From contig NZ_JAELUC010000029.1 of the NCBI RefSeq assembly GCF_016429155.1, forward strand, positions 1-47,526: a stretch of DNA of 47,526 nucleotides, written 5' to 3'. The notes beneath the pieces were generated by a model that saw only the letters and a program-made list of their open reading frames with translations, was not told the DNA's origin and ran no database searches. The DNA comes from Pedobacter sp. ASV12 (GTDB lineage: Bacteria > Bacteroidota > Bacteroidia > Sphingobacteriales > Sphingobacteriaceae). Within the stretch, counting starts at the first letter, position 1. Each line of letters opens with the position of its first letter. Positions 26,723 through 35,162 of the stretch are shown here, one piece after another. Both the position numbers and the translations under genes were made by a program.

Positions 26723-27445
26723 ATGAAAAAATATTTAATGCTTTTGCTTTTAGGCCTGTCGCTTAAAGGCTTCACACAAGCTCCAAGTCACACAACGAGC
26801 AACCGAATTGACCAAAATACGATAGTTAAAGATGGTTCAGGGACAATTTTGCCTTATAAAATCTGGCAAAAACTTGTGCAGAGCGGAGAATACTCATTAA
26901 GGCCTGCTAAAAGTGGCAGCCAGGAATATTTAGTGTACCAAATGACTGAAGATGAAAAGGCCAAAGCCTTGGAGCGTCGCAAAGCAATGGCCACCAGTAT
27001 GGGCAAGCCCAGGGCCAGCGATAGCTTTAACGAAGGGGAGAAATTCAGAGGCGAAAAAATAACTGATATAAACGGCAACAAATTCGATCTGAGAAAGATA
27101 GAAGGCAAAATTTATGTCATTAATTTTTGGTTCATCAACTGTCCGCCCTGCAAACAGGAAATACCCGAACTGAACGAATTGGTGAAGCAATACCAAGACA
27201 ATAAAGACATTGTTTTTTTGGCGATTGCCCTCGATGACAAATACAGTTTGAAACAATTCCTAAAAACTTCGCCTTTCAATTATAACGTAGTTGACGATGG
27301 CAGGTACTATGCCACCAAATACGGTGTAACCGCTTATCCAACCCACGTGATTATAGGCAAAGACGGTCTTGTTAAGTTCAGTACCGTCGGTTTGGCGCCC
27401 AATACCATACATTGGATCGAAAAAACCATTAAAGAACAGCTTTAA
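26723..27445 (+). CDS. Periplasmic TlpA-like thioredoxin
   Basis: An exported thiol-disulfide oxidoreductase. A signal peptide (MKKYLMLLLLGLSLKGFTQ) precedes a 90-residue region of unknown role and a thioredoxin/AhpC-TSA fold with the active site C140-P-P-C143 in VINFWFINCPPCKQEIPEL. The cis-proline loop is GVTAYPTHVIIGKDG. 240 residues. Such proteins reduce periplasmic or cell-surface disulfides, for example in cytochrome c maturation; the target here is unknown. Follows aroQ by 6 bases. Its stop overlaps the stop of the convergent GT2 gene in the palindrome TTAA (27442-27445). Confidence 0.9.
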   Translation: MKKYLMLLLLGLSLKGFTQAPSHTTSNRIDQNTIVKDGSGTILPYKIWQKLVQSGEYSLRPAKSGSQEYLVYQMTEDEKAKALERRKAMATSMGKPRASDSFNEGEKFRGEKITDINGNKFDLRKIEGKIYVINFWFINCPPCKQEIPELNELVKQYQDNKDIVFLAIALDDKYSLKQFLKTSPFNYNVVDDGRYYATKYGVTAYPTHVIIGKDGLVKFSTVGLAPNTIHWIEKTIKEQL

Positions 27446-28473
27446 AGTGATGAGTTCTTTAAGTTGAGTTCGCTAAATTTTCTCACTTTGTGCACAAAAT
27501 AAGCCCAAACGATACTGCCCTTGTAAACCCCTTGATGCTGTTTCAGACCTAATTGCTTAGCACCCCTCTTGCGTGCCGTTTGGCCGAGTTGCCTAAAGAA
27601 ATGAAAATGGGCCTTGCTAATGGCCAGGGTAAATTTGGGCTTTCCCTTCAAGAGAAACTGTAGCCAAGCAGCTAAATCGTACCATAAACGTATAAAAATA
27701 CGTCGGTAGGCTTCGGCTTTGGGCAGGTTCTTCTGCATGATCATGAGATTGTTCCTGAAATTGAGATAGGTTTTGAAAGGATTGTTGGCGCTGAGCGTAC
27801 CGCCTCCCAAATGGTAAACCTCGGCACCGGCACAGCACATTACCTTGTAGCCCAGGTTTTTCAGTCGCCAGCAAAGATCTATTTCTTCCATGTGGGCAAA
27901 GAGGTCTACATCCAAGCCGCCTGCTTCTTGCCATACCGATTTTTTGATAAAAAAGGCGGCGCCACTGGCCCAAAAAACTTCAAGATTTTCATCATATTGG
28001 CCATGATCTGTTTCTACTTGGTCAAAAATACGACCCCGGCAAAACGGAAATACATGGGCGTCTACAAAGCCGCCTGCCGCACCGGCATATTCGAACTGAT
28101 CTTTTTGCGTGGCCCATTTGATTTTTGGCTGTGCAGCGCCAATGGTTTGGTCGCTTTGCATGAGGTCTATTACGGGTTTGATCCAGTTTTGAGGTACTTC
28201 AACATCCGAATTGAGCAGCACATAGTAATCGGCATTTACGCGCGAAAGGATACGATTATAGCCACCGGCAAAGCCATGGTTCTGCTCGTTGGTGAGCACG
28301 GAAACCTGTGGATAATGCTCGCGCACAAAAGCCACCGAATCATCGGTAGAGGCATTGTCGCCAACAATAAGCTGTAAATTGGGGTATTCGGTCTGAACCA
28401 CACTGGGCAAAAAACGTTCTAAAAGCGCTCGGCCATTCCAGTTAAGAATCACCACAGCTACACTTGGTTCCAT
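27442..28473 (-). CDS. Glycosyltransferase family 2 (rhamnosyltransferase-like)
   Basis: A cytoplasmic GT-A fold transferase of the WbbL type, likely acting on a surface polysaccharide. From the ATG at 28473 it is 343 residues: SVAVVILNWNGRALLERFLP, LIVGDNASTDDSVAFV, YYVLLNSDVEVPQNWI (metal motif) and HMEEIDLCWRLKNLGYKV. The reading frame is open for 30 more codons upstream, but MEPSVAVVILNWNG is the usual beginning of this family, so the shorter form is preferred. A TATGTTTG box on the minus strand (28568-28561) could drive it. Sugar donor and acceptor unknown. Confidence 0.88.
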   Translation of the reverse strand: MEPSVAVVILNWNGRALLERFLPSVVQTEYPNLQLIVGDNASTDDSVAFVREHYPQVSVLTNEQNHGFAGGYNRILSRVNADYYVLLNSDVEVPQNWIKPVIDLMQSDQTIGAAQPKIKWATQKDQFEYAGAAGGFVDAHVFPFCRGRIFDQVETDHGQYDENLEVFWASGAAFFIKKSVWQEAGGLDVDLFAHMEEIDLCWRLKNLGYKVMCCAGAEVYHLGGGTLSANNPFKTYLNFRNNLMIMQKNLPKAEAYRRIFIRLWYDLAAWLQFLLKGKPKFTLAISKAHFHFFRQLGQTARKRGAKQLGLKQHQGVYKGSIVWAYFVHKVRKFSELNLKNSSL

Positions 28474-28538
28474 ATGCTTCAATCTTCTTATCTTGTCTCC
28501 AAAAGAACAGGCCGTATGCAAAAAGCCTTTTATAATTG

Positions 28539-28546
28539 TAAATTTG
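28539..28546 (+). promoter_or_regulatory. -7 element for the WbqC/corA transcript
   Basis: TAAATTTG matches TAnnTTTG exactly, 31 bases before the WbqC ATG. No clear -33 TTTG was found at 18-21 bases. A minus-strand TATGTTTG (28568-28561) faces it and may serve the GT2 gene. Confidence 0.35.
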
Positions 28547-28577
28547 GGGATTCTAGAATGCAAACATAAATTATCAG

Positions 28578-29186
28578 ATGCAAAGTTCAGCTATATTTCC
28601 GCTATTTTATCTTCCCCCGGTTGGTTATTTTTCTGCCTTAAAAGCGCATGATTTCAATTTTGTGCTCGAAAAACAGGAACATTTTCCAAAGCAGACCTAT
28701 CGCAACAGAGCCAGTATCGCATCGCCTGATGGTACTTTAGACCTTATTATTCCGGTTGTTAAAGGCGCAAAGGTACATACTGCCTTAAAGGACGTAAAAA
28801 TAAGTTACGATACGCGCTGGCAACGCCTGCACTGGCTCAGTTTGCAAAACTGTTACCGCAGTTCGGCTTATTTCGAGTTTTATGAAGATGGCTTACGTCC
28901 ATTTTACGAGCGCAAATTTGATTTTTTGTACGATTATAATCTTGAGCTGCTGCAGTGGCTGTGCAAACAACTGAAAATAGAGGCGGCCATTACTGAAAGC
29001 CAAAGCTATGAAAAGGAGTGGCCTGGATTGATCGACTACAGGAACCGGATGTCTAAAAAAGAGGTGCCTCTGCAGGAAACAAAAAGCTATTTTCAGGTGT
29101 TTAGCGACAGGAACGAATTTATGCCTAACTTGAGCATGGTAGACCTGTTGTTTAGTCAGGGGCCACAAAGCAAGACCTATTTTTAG
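28578..29186 (+). CDS. WbqC family protein
   Basis: A 202-residue WbqC-like protein. The family opening is visible (FPLFYLPPVGYFSALK, then YRNRASIASPDGTLDLIIPV), as are YDTRWQRLHWLSLQNCYRSS and FEFYEDGLRPFYERKF. Homologues occur in O-antigen clusters and, in Bacteroidota, alone beside housekeeping genes; the biochemical role is unsettled. No signal peptide. It ends 3 bases before corA and probably shares its transcript. Confidence 0.87.
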   Translation: MQSSAIFPLFYLPPVGYFSALKAHDFNFVLEKQEHFPKQTYRNRASIASPDGTLDLIIPVVKGAKVHTALKDVKISYDTRWQRLHWLSLQNCYRSSAYFEFYEDGLRPFYERKFDFLYDYNLELLQWLCKQLKIEAAITESQSYEKEWPGLIDYRNRMSKKEVPLQETKSYFQVFSDRNEFMPNLSMVDLLFSQGPQSKTYF

Positions 29187-29189
29187 CCA

Positions 29190-30311
29190 ATGGGAAGAAA
29201 TACAAAACACAAGTCGCGCAAAAAAAGCCATTACGCCTTGCCAACTCCAGGTTCGAGTCCGGGTTTGATTTACATAGATGAGAATTCGCTTAAGCCTAAA
29301 ATCTTGCTTTATACCTATAACCAACAAACCTATAAGGTAGAAGAGCTGCACAGCCTCAACGGCATAAAGGCACGTACCGATAACAAGGATTTCAATTTTT
29401 GGATCGAAGTGAAAGGTTTCAATTCGGTTGAGCTTTTCGAAACCTTGGCTAGGGAGCTGAACATTAACAAACTGATTTTAGAGGATATTACGCGTACCTA
29501 CCAAAGGCCGAAATTTGAAGAGTATGATGATTATATTTTTTCGATCAGTCGGATGCTTTGTTTGGATACCGAAGGCGCATTGGAAAATGAACAGGTTTCT
29601 TTTATCTTGACCAAAAATGCACTTTTCACTTTCCAAGACCGCTACGAGGATTGCTTAGACCCGGTGCGCAAACGCCTCGACCTGGGCAAAGGAAATATCA
29701 GGATAGGAGGCAGCAGCTACTTGATGTATGCGCTGATGGACATGATTGTTGACAATTACTTTTCGGTACTCGGCGTATGGAACGAGGAACTGGATGCGAT
29801 TGAAGACCGTTTGCTCGACAAGCCCGACAAAACCATCATGTACGATACGCAGCTTATCAAGCGTAACCTCATTACCTTGCGGCGCGTGGTCTGGCCAGAA
29901 CGTGATAAAATGAACGATATTTTGCGTACCGATAGCCAGTATATAGACGAGCAGATCAAAATGTATTTCCGCGATGCCTACGATCATTGCATCCAGATTA
30001 TAGACATGGTTGAATCGATGAAGGAGATTGCGGCGAGTAACATCGACATGTACCTTTCCATCATCAGCAACCGCATGAATGAAATTATGAAGGTGTTGAC
30101 GATCATTTCGTCCATCTTTATTCCTTTGACCTTTATTGCAGGTATCTATGGCATGAACTTTTCTCGTGAAGATCCGGTTACGGGCAAGGTGATGCCGTTA
30201 AACATGCCTGAACTTTATTCGGCACATGGCTATGTGTGGGCACTAGTGGTCATGGTAGTGATTGCTATACTGCAAATCATCTATTTCTGGCGAAAGGGTT
30301 GGTTCAAGTAA
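29190..30311 (+). CDS. corA: CorA-type magnesium/cobalt transporter
   Basis: A pentameric Mg2+ channel. The 373-residue protein has a long cytoplasmic N-terminal domain (KLILEDITRTYQRPKFEEYD; DPVRKRLDLGKGNIR), a long stalk helix (AASNIDMYLSIISNRMNEIM), then two membrane helices at the end. The first is followed by the selectivity signature GMN (IPLTFIAGIYGMNFSRED), the second is YVWALVVMVVIAILQIIYFW. The first 25 residues are unusually basic. It is followed by 364 bases without a gene and then a second, unrelated Mg2+ transporter. Confidence 0.96.
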   Translation: MGRNTKHKSRKKSHYALPTPGSSPGLIYIDENSLKPKILLYTYNQQTYKVEELHSLNGIKARTDNKDFNFWIEVKGFNSVELFETLARELNINKLILEDITRTYQRPKFEEYDDYIFSISRMLCLDTEGALENEQVSFILTKNALFTFQDRYEDCLDPVRKRLDLGKGNIRIGGSSYLMYALMDMIVDNYFSVLGVWNEELDAIEDRLLDKPDKTIMYDTQLIKRNLITLRRVVWPERDKMNDILRTDSQYIDEQIKMYFRDAYDHCIQIIDMVESMKEIAASNIDMYLSIISNRMNEIMKVLTIISSIFIPLTFIAGIYGMNFSREDPVTGKVMPLNMPELYSAHGYVWALVVMVVIAILQIIYFWRKGWFK

Positions 30312-30328
30312 TCGATAGTGGATTTACC

Positions 30329-30516
30329 TTAACTACCACCTAAGATTAACGTTACTATTCCCGGGCGGACTAAGGTGCCTAAGCGATAAAAAGCATGGCA
30401 ATATAATAAGCTACCTTTGACTAACCACCTAAGAACGCTAAGAGCGCCTGAGTATTAACCTTACTATTTTTAGGCGAAATAAGGTGTCTTGGGCGGTAAA
30501 AAATGGCTATTTAATA
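30329..30516. repeat. Two imperfect direct repeats with inverted-repeat ends
   Basis: Copy A (about 30329-30409) and copy B (about 30419-30516) align through ACCACCTAAG, TTAAC-TTACTATT, AAGGTG and GATAAAA/GGTAAAA to ATAATAA/TTAATAA. Copy B carries about 20 extra bases after the start. In B the left end ACCACCTAAG is mirrored by CTTGGGCGGT, so each unit can fold. Similar ACCACCTAAG-type units occur between genes in many Bacteroidota, to my recollection. No transposase is present. Confidence 0.65.
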
Positions 30517-30636
30517 AATTATAAAGTAACTTAAGATTAAGTCGTACCATTCTTAAATGGTAAAACAAGCTTGATAAGTAAAATTACAGCAATAGATCAA
30601 TGCGCTTTAAAAGCATGCTAAATGCCCCTTGTCTGC

Positions 30637-30666
30637 TTTGCAGAAACAAATTATTGCCTATCTTTA
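30637..30666 (+). promoter_or_regulatory. Putative mgtE promoter
   Basis: TTTG (30637-30640), an 18-base spacer, then TATCTTTA (30659-30666), one mismatch from consensus. It ends 9 bases before the ATG at 30676, supporting that start and a very short leader. The stretch 30517-30636 holds no recognisable feature. Confidence 0.5.
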
Positions 30667-30675
30667 AACCCTAGT

Positions 30676-32025
30676 ATGCAATCATTTGAATTGGACAAAA
30701 CCGACGTTTCCAAGCTCAAGCAGGCTATAGGTGGTGATAACGAGCTGCTTAAGGCTACGCTTGCAGAATACCACGCGTCTGAAATTGCCATTCTATTTGA
30801 AAGCATCAGCAAAGAAGACCGCCAAAGGATCATCAATTTGCTCGATGTAGAAACCGCTTCGGAGGTGATTGCAGAAATGCACGAAGAGTCGCACCCCGAG
30901 GAGCTTTTGCTGCAGCTGCATCCCGAAAAAAGGATCGAAATTGTAGAGGAGCTTGATTACGACGATGCTACCGACATTATTTCGCAGCTCGAAGAGCACG
31001 AACAAAAGGAAATTCTCGAAGACCTAAGCGAGCACGATGCTTCGAGCATCAGGACCTTATTGAGCTACGACGAAGAAACCGCGGGTGGTTTGATGAACAC
31101 CCAGGTTATTCGCATTAACCTCAACCTGACCAAAAAAGACGCGATTGACGAAATTATCCGCCAAAGCGAAGAAATGGAAGAGTTTTATACCGTAAACGTG
31201 GTAGACGATGAAAATACCTTTAAGGGCGTAGTTTCGCTAAAAGACATCATCAAGGCCAAGGGCAATGCCAAGATTACCGAAATGGTCAATGCAGATGCCG
31301 TTTATGTAAAAGCAGAAACTGACCAGGAGGAGGTAGCGAGGCTGATTTCACAGTACAACCTAACCAGCATTCCCGTAGTAGACGATCACATGAAGCTTTT
31401 GGGTCGCGTAACCTTCGACGATGTAATCGATGTTTTGGAAGATGAGAATACCGAAGACATCTTGAAGATTTCGGGTGTATCTGAAGATGAGGAACTGAGC
31501 GGTAACTGGATCGAGGCCGTAAAATCGCGTCTGCCTTGGCTCATCATCAATTTAGGTACCGCCTTTTTGGCATCGGCGGTAATCAGGCATTTTGATCCTA
31601 CCATCGACCTCATTCCGCTTTTATCAGCCTACATGACCATTATTGCCGGTATGGGCGGCAATGCCGCTACACAGGCGCTTGCAGTAACCGTAAGGCGTAT
31701 TTCGCTTTACGACCTGACCGATAACCAAGCCTATCGTGCTGTTTTAAAAGAGTTTACCGTTGGTTTGATCAATGGAGCGGTTAACGGATTGATTGTATTG
31801 GTTTTTGCCTATTTCTTTGATCACAGCTTGATGCTGGGTGTCGTGATTTTCTTGGCCATGACAGGAAATATGATCATTGCCGGAATCACCGGCTCGGGCA
31901 TTCCCTTAATTTTAAAACGCATTGGAATCGATCCAGCCATTGCCTCTTCAATAATTATTACGACTTTTACCGATGTTTTCGGATTTTTACTTTTATTAGG
32001 ATTAGCAAGCAAATTATTACTCTAA
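30676..32025 (+). CDS. mgtE: MgtE-type magnesium transporter
   Basis: A Mg2+-gated Mg2+ channel. From the ATG at 30676 it is 449 residues: an acidic N-terminal domain of helical repeats ([40 protein letters not shown]), a pair of CBS domains ([20 protein letters not shown] and [20 protein letters not shown]), then a five-helix membrane domain with the signature [17 protein letters not shown]. The upstream frame is open to 30622, but those 18 codons cover the promoter and are not family-like. bioB begins 13 bases later and may be co-transcribed. Confidence 0.95.
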   Translation: MQSFELDKTDVSKLKQAIGGDNELLKATLAEYHASEIAILFESISKEDRQRIINLLDVETASEVIAEMHEESHPEELLLQLHPEKRIEIVEELDYDDATDIISQLEEHEQKEILEDLSEHDASSIRTLLSYDEETAGGLMNTQVIRINLNLTKKDAIDEIIRQSEEMEEFYTVNVVDDENTFKGVVSLKDIIKAKGNAKITEMVNADAVYVKAETDQEEVARLISQYNLTSIPVVDDHMKLLGRVTFDDVIDVLEDENTEDILKISGVSEDEELSGNWIEAVKSRLPWLIINLGTAFLASAVIRHFDPTIDLIPLLSAYMTIIAGMGGNAATQALAVTVRRISLYDLTDNQAYRAVLKEFTVGLINGAVNGLIVLVFAYFFDHSLMLGVVIFLAMTGNMIIAGITGSGIPLILKRIGIDPAIASSIIITTFTDVFGFLLLLGLASKLLL

Positions 32026-32038
32026 ATATTACCTATAT

Positions 32039-33040
32039 ATGCAAGGATTAAGACACGATTGGACGAAAGAAGAAATAGCTGAGATTTATCATAAACCTTT
32101 TTTAGACCTGGTTTTCGAAGCGGCCAGCGTCCACCGTCAGAATAAAGACTACTCGGAAGTGCAAATCAGCTCGCTGATCTCTATCAAAACCGGAGGTTGT
32201 GCCGAAGACTGCTCTTATTGCCCACAGGCAGCCAGATACAACACAGGTGTGGATGTACATGCCCTGATGAAACTTACGGATGTGGTAACGGCCGCGGTTA
32301 AGGCCAAAGAAGGGGGCGCCTCGCGCTTATGTATGGGCGCAGCCTGGCGCGAAGTAAGGGACAACCGCGATTTCGACCGTGTAATAGAAATGGTGAAAGC
32401 CGTAAACGACATGGACATGGAGGTTTGCTGTACCTTGGGCATGCTTACCGAAAGTCAGGCTCAACGCTTGGCCGACGCAGGTTTATATGCCTACAACCAT
32501 AATTTAGACACCTCGGAAGAGGATTATAAACGCATCATCTCTACCAGAACTTACGATGATCGTTTAAACACCATTAAAAACGTACGCAAAGCCAAATTAA
32601 CGGTATGCAGCGGTGGTATTATTGGTTTAGGCGAAACTACCGAAGACCGTATTGCCATGTTGCAAACTTTGGCCAATATGGAAAAACATCCAGAATCGGT
32701 GCCGGTTAACGCTTTGGTACCCGTAAAAGGAACCCCATTAGAAGATCAGCCGCGCGTACCAATCTGGGATATGGTGAGGATGATTGCCACCGCACGCATC
32801 GTGATGCCAAAATCGGTTGTTCGCCTTTCGGCTGGAAGGAACGAGATGAGCATTTTAGAACAGGCTTTCTGTTTTATGGCTGGCGCCAATTCAATTTTTG
32901 CCGGTGATAAATTGTTAACTACGCCAAATCCGGCTTTTAACGAGGATATGGCCATGTTCGAATTGTTAGGATTAAAAACCAGAGAGGCCTTTAAAAACGG
33001 CCGACCAGACAATACCCAGAAAAAAGAAGTATTTGCGTAA
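32039..33040 (+). CDS. bioB: Biotin synthase
   Basis: Radical-SAM enzyme that inserts sulfur into dethiobiotin, the last step of biotin synthesis. The radical-SAM cluster cysteines are C54, C58 and C61 in [12 protein letters not shown]. Further family stretches are [52 protein letters not shown] and [20 protein letters not shown], the last containing the arginine ligand of the 2Fe-2S cluster. 333 residues. No other bio gene is in the window. It is closed by a terminator. Confidence 0.97.
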   Translation: MQGLRHDWTKEEIAEIYHKPFLDLVFEAASVHRQNKDYSEVQISSLISIKTGGCAEDCSYCPQAARYNTGVDVHALMKLTDVVTAAVKAKEGGASRLCMGAAWREVRDNRDFDRVIEMVKAVNDMDMEVCCTLGMLTESQAQRLADAGLYAYNHNLDTSEEDYKRIISTRTYDDRLNTIKNVRKAKLTVCSGGIIGLGETTEDRIAMLQTLANMEKHPESVPVNALVPVKGTPLEDQPRVPIWDMVRMIATARIVMPKSVVRLSAGRNEMSILEQAFCFMAGANSIFAGDKLLTTPNPAFNEDMAMFELLGLKTREAFKNGRPDNTQKKEVFA

Positions 33041-33063
33041 TTCCTAACTTTTTAATCGAGAAC

Positions 33064-33092
33064 AAAAAGCCAGTTTAACCACTGGCTTTTTT
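33064..33092 (+). terminator. Rho-independent terminator after bioB
   Basis: AAAAAGCCAGT (33064-33074) pairs with ACTGGCTTTTTT (33081-33092) around TTAACC, giving a perfect stem with a T tail. The rest of the 291-base gap to the sigma gene shows nothing until the inverted repeat at 33299. Confidence 0.88.
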
Positions 33093-33298
33093 GGTGAATA
33101 AGAGTTAAACATTTGATTCCAGTAAAGCCTTTCCTTAATTCGTTAATGCTTCAACCAATGCTTTAACATGGAGGCTTTTAGGGCCATTAAGATCAAGTGA
33201 ACGCTTGCATTTCTGAATGTTTAACAAGTAAAGCAGTCATTTTGCTGGCATAGAAGTATTTAGCCCCAAGCAATTTTTATGTTACTAATCTTGCCGAT

Positions 33299-33323
33299 TT
33301 TAGTTAATATTGTGTTAACTAAA
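33299..33323. promoter_or_regulatory. Inverted repeat before the ECF sigma gene
   Basis: TTTAGTTAA (33299-33307) and TTAACTAAA (33315-33323) are perfect 9-base arms around TATTGTG. The right arm ends 8 bases before the sigma ATG at 33332. An imperfect -7 box TAATATTG (33305-33312) lies inside, so a protein bound here would cover the promoter. Operator or mRNA hairpin covering the start are both possible. Confidence 0.5.
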
Positions 33324-33331
33324 TCAGCCCG

Positions 33332-33886
33332 ATGGACAATAAATTAGCGCATCACCTGTTATGGGAACGGTTACGTTCTGGCGATAAAGATGCCTTTTTT
33401 GACTTGTACAAAGCACTGTATTATCCATTGGTCAATTTCGGCATTCGTGTATGTGCCGATGCGGATATGGCGGGAGAAGCCACGGATATGGTTTTTACCA
33501 CAATTTGGGAAAAGCACGCTTCCCTAAGTCGCGTAGACAATATAGAGGCCTATTTGCGTACTTTTTTAAAACGCAAATTGCTGCGCATCATGGAACGCAA
33601 GCGTAAAATTAACGATGCCTTATTCAATGCTGGCGAAGATGGCGATTGGATGGAAATGAGCTATGAAGAGTTTATCGTAAAAGTGCAGACCGACGAACTT
33701 ATCAAGCACCAGTTGAAAAATGCATTGGCCAAACTTACTTTCAGGCAAAAACAACTGATCCATCTTAAATTTTTTGATGGCCTGAGCTACGAAGACATTG
33801 CCACCCAAAGCAACCAGACCGTTAAAACAGCCTATAATACCATTTATGATGCGCTTAAAATCCTGCGAAAAGAGCTAAAAGCGTAG
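33332..33886 (+). CDS. ECF-type RNA polymerase sigma factor
   Basis: A 184-residue extracytoplasmic-function sigma factor. Region 2 lies at about 20-90 (FFDLYKALYYPLVNFGIRVC, DNIEAYLRTFLKRKLLR), region 4 at about 125-180 (LTFRQKQLIHLKFFDGLSYE, DIATQSNQTVKTAYNTIYDA). The next gene is its FecR-type anti-sigma factor, then a SusC with an STN signalling domain, so it is expected to be released by substrate binding at the outer membrane and to activate the susCD genes. It belongs to the sigma group typical of Bacteroidota uptake loci. Confidence 0.93.
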   Translation: MDNKLAHHLLWERLRSGDKDAFFDLYKALYYPLVNFGIRVCADADMAGEATDMVFTTIWEKHASLSRVDNIEAYLRTFLKRKLLRIMERKRKINDALFNAGEDGDWMEMSYEEFIVKVQTDELIKHQLKNALAKLTFRQKQLIHLKFFDGLSYEDIATQSNQTVKTAYNTIYDALKILRKELKA

Positions 33887-33981
33887 AGAAAGACCTGCGA
33901 ATTTTCCTCATGTTAAAAAAGTTAAATTTCTCTTAGGAAAAAACACCACTTTTCGGCACTGTTATATAAACGACGATAACA

Positions 33982-35043
33982 ATGATCGATAGAAGTCAAT
34001 TCAATGCAGAAGATTTTCTTGTAGACAGCACTTTTCAGCAATATTGTGCCGGAACAGACAAGCTTTGCATCGAATATTGGGAAAAATACACCAAAGCCCA
34101 CCCGGCCCAAGCCCAAACCATTGCCGAAGCCAAGAGGCTTTATGTTATTCTGAGCGGTAACAAACGTGCGCTGAATCAACAAGTAGAGGCTTTGGAAACT
34201 CAAATTAACCCAGAAATTAAACCAGTTAAGCTCAGGAAATTGCTTTGGCTCAAGGTAGCTGCTGCCATTGTGCTGATTGCTGGCGGCAGCTATTTTTACC
34301 TTAGGCCAAGCTCAGGTTCCCTAAACAAGCAAACCGCAACGGCCAGGATTTTCACCACCTGCAGTGGCGAACGCAAAAAAATTACCTTGCCCGATGGTTC
34401 TACCGTGTTGCTCAATGCCAAAAGTTCTTTGTCTATTGGTGCCGAGTTTAACCAGAAATACCGTGAAGTGGTTTTGAAAGGCGAAGCGTATTTTGATGTG
34501 ATACACAACAAAAACAAGCCTTTTAAAGTGTATACCACCGATTTCAACATCAACGTGTTGGGTACAGCCTTCAATGTCAAAGCTTACCCCGACGAAATCA
34601 GCTCTGAAGCTACGCTTATCCGTGGCCTCATCACGATGGAAGCCTTAAATGGACAGGGTGGCATCATTACTTTAAAGCCGAGCCAAAAAGTAACCGTTTA
34701 CAGAACCCTTCCAGCAAAAGAAAAAGCAAAGGTGCTGAAACCGATGGCGCCACACCCCGAAATTACCATCAATCATTATACATTGATTAAAGACAGCACC
34801 ATTGTTGAAACCGCCTGGACCCAAAACCGCATCGAAATTTACGATCAGGATTTTGACCAAATCAAGGCTGTGCTCGAAAAATGGTACAATATCGAAATCA
34901 GGTTTAAGAGCCCAGAAGTAGAAAAATACCGCTTTACGGCAACATTTAGTCACGAAACATTGAACCAAGCCCTAGAGGCTTTACAAAAAGTAGAATATTT
35001 TAAATATGAAATCAAGGGAAACCAGGTAATCATTTCCAAATAG
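33982..35043 (+). CDS. FecR-family anti-sigma factor
   Basis: Inner membrane anti-sigma protein partnered with the upstream ECF sigma. The 353 residues show a cytoplasmic sigma-binding part (1-86), one membrane helix (about 88-107, LWLKVAAAIVLIAGGSYFYL), the periplasmic FecR domain (ERKKITLPDGSTVLLNAKSS, REVVLKGEAYFDVIHNKNKP) and a C-terminal DUF4974 domain (YDQDFDQIKAVLEKWYNIEI, TFSHETLNQALEALQKV) that contacts the STN domain of the transducer. A weak hairpin follows at 35052-35077 before susC. Confidence 0.95.
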   Translation: MIDRSQFNAEDFLVDSTFQQYCAGTDKLCIEYWEKYTKAHPAQAQTIAEAKRLYVILSGNKRALNQQVEALETQINPEIKPVKLRKLLWLKVAAAIVLIAGGSYFYLRPSSGSLNKQTATARIFTTCSGERKKITLPDGSTVLLNAKSSLSIGAEFNQKYREVVLKGEAYFDVIHNKNKPFKVYTTDFNINVLGTAFNVKAYPDEISSEATLIRGLITMEALNGQGGIITLKPSQKVTVYRTLPAKEKAKVLKPMAPHPEITINHYTLIKDSTIVETAWTQNRIEIYDQDFDQIKAVLEKWYNIEIRFKSPEVEKYRFTATFSHETLNQALEALQKVEYFKYEIKGNQVIISK

Positions 35044-35051
35044 AATAAAAA

Positions 35052-35077
35052 AAGGACGGTGTTGGCGCACCGCCCTT
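35052..35077 (+). terminator. Possible terminator or attenuator between fecR and susC
   Basis: AAGGACGGTG pairs with CACCGCCCTT around TTGGCG, with one A/C mismatch. A T-rich stretch comes only about 10 bases later, so it may be a partial terminator separating the regulatory pair from the transport pair. Confidence 0.5.
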
Positions 35078-35162
35078 ATGAATTCTTTTTGATTAAATCG
35101 ATGGCAGTTTATGCGGAAACAGATCGCTGCCAAAAACTTATGCAACCAAAAAAAACAAAAAT

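Noticed and set aside
27811..28377. 188-codon open frame antisense to the GT2 gene
   Set aside because: The GT2 frame contains the full set of family motifs; the other frame has none.
28474..28563. Thirty-codon upstream extension of the GT2 gene
   Set aside because: Family members begin at the VAVVILNWNG strand; the extension is not family-like and covers the intergenic promoter region.
30329..30516. CRISPR-like array
   Set aside because: Only two diverged copies, without uniform spacers and without cas genes.
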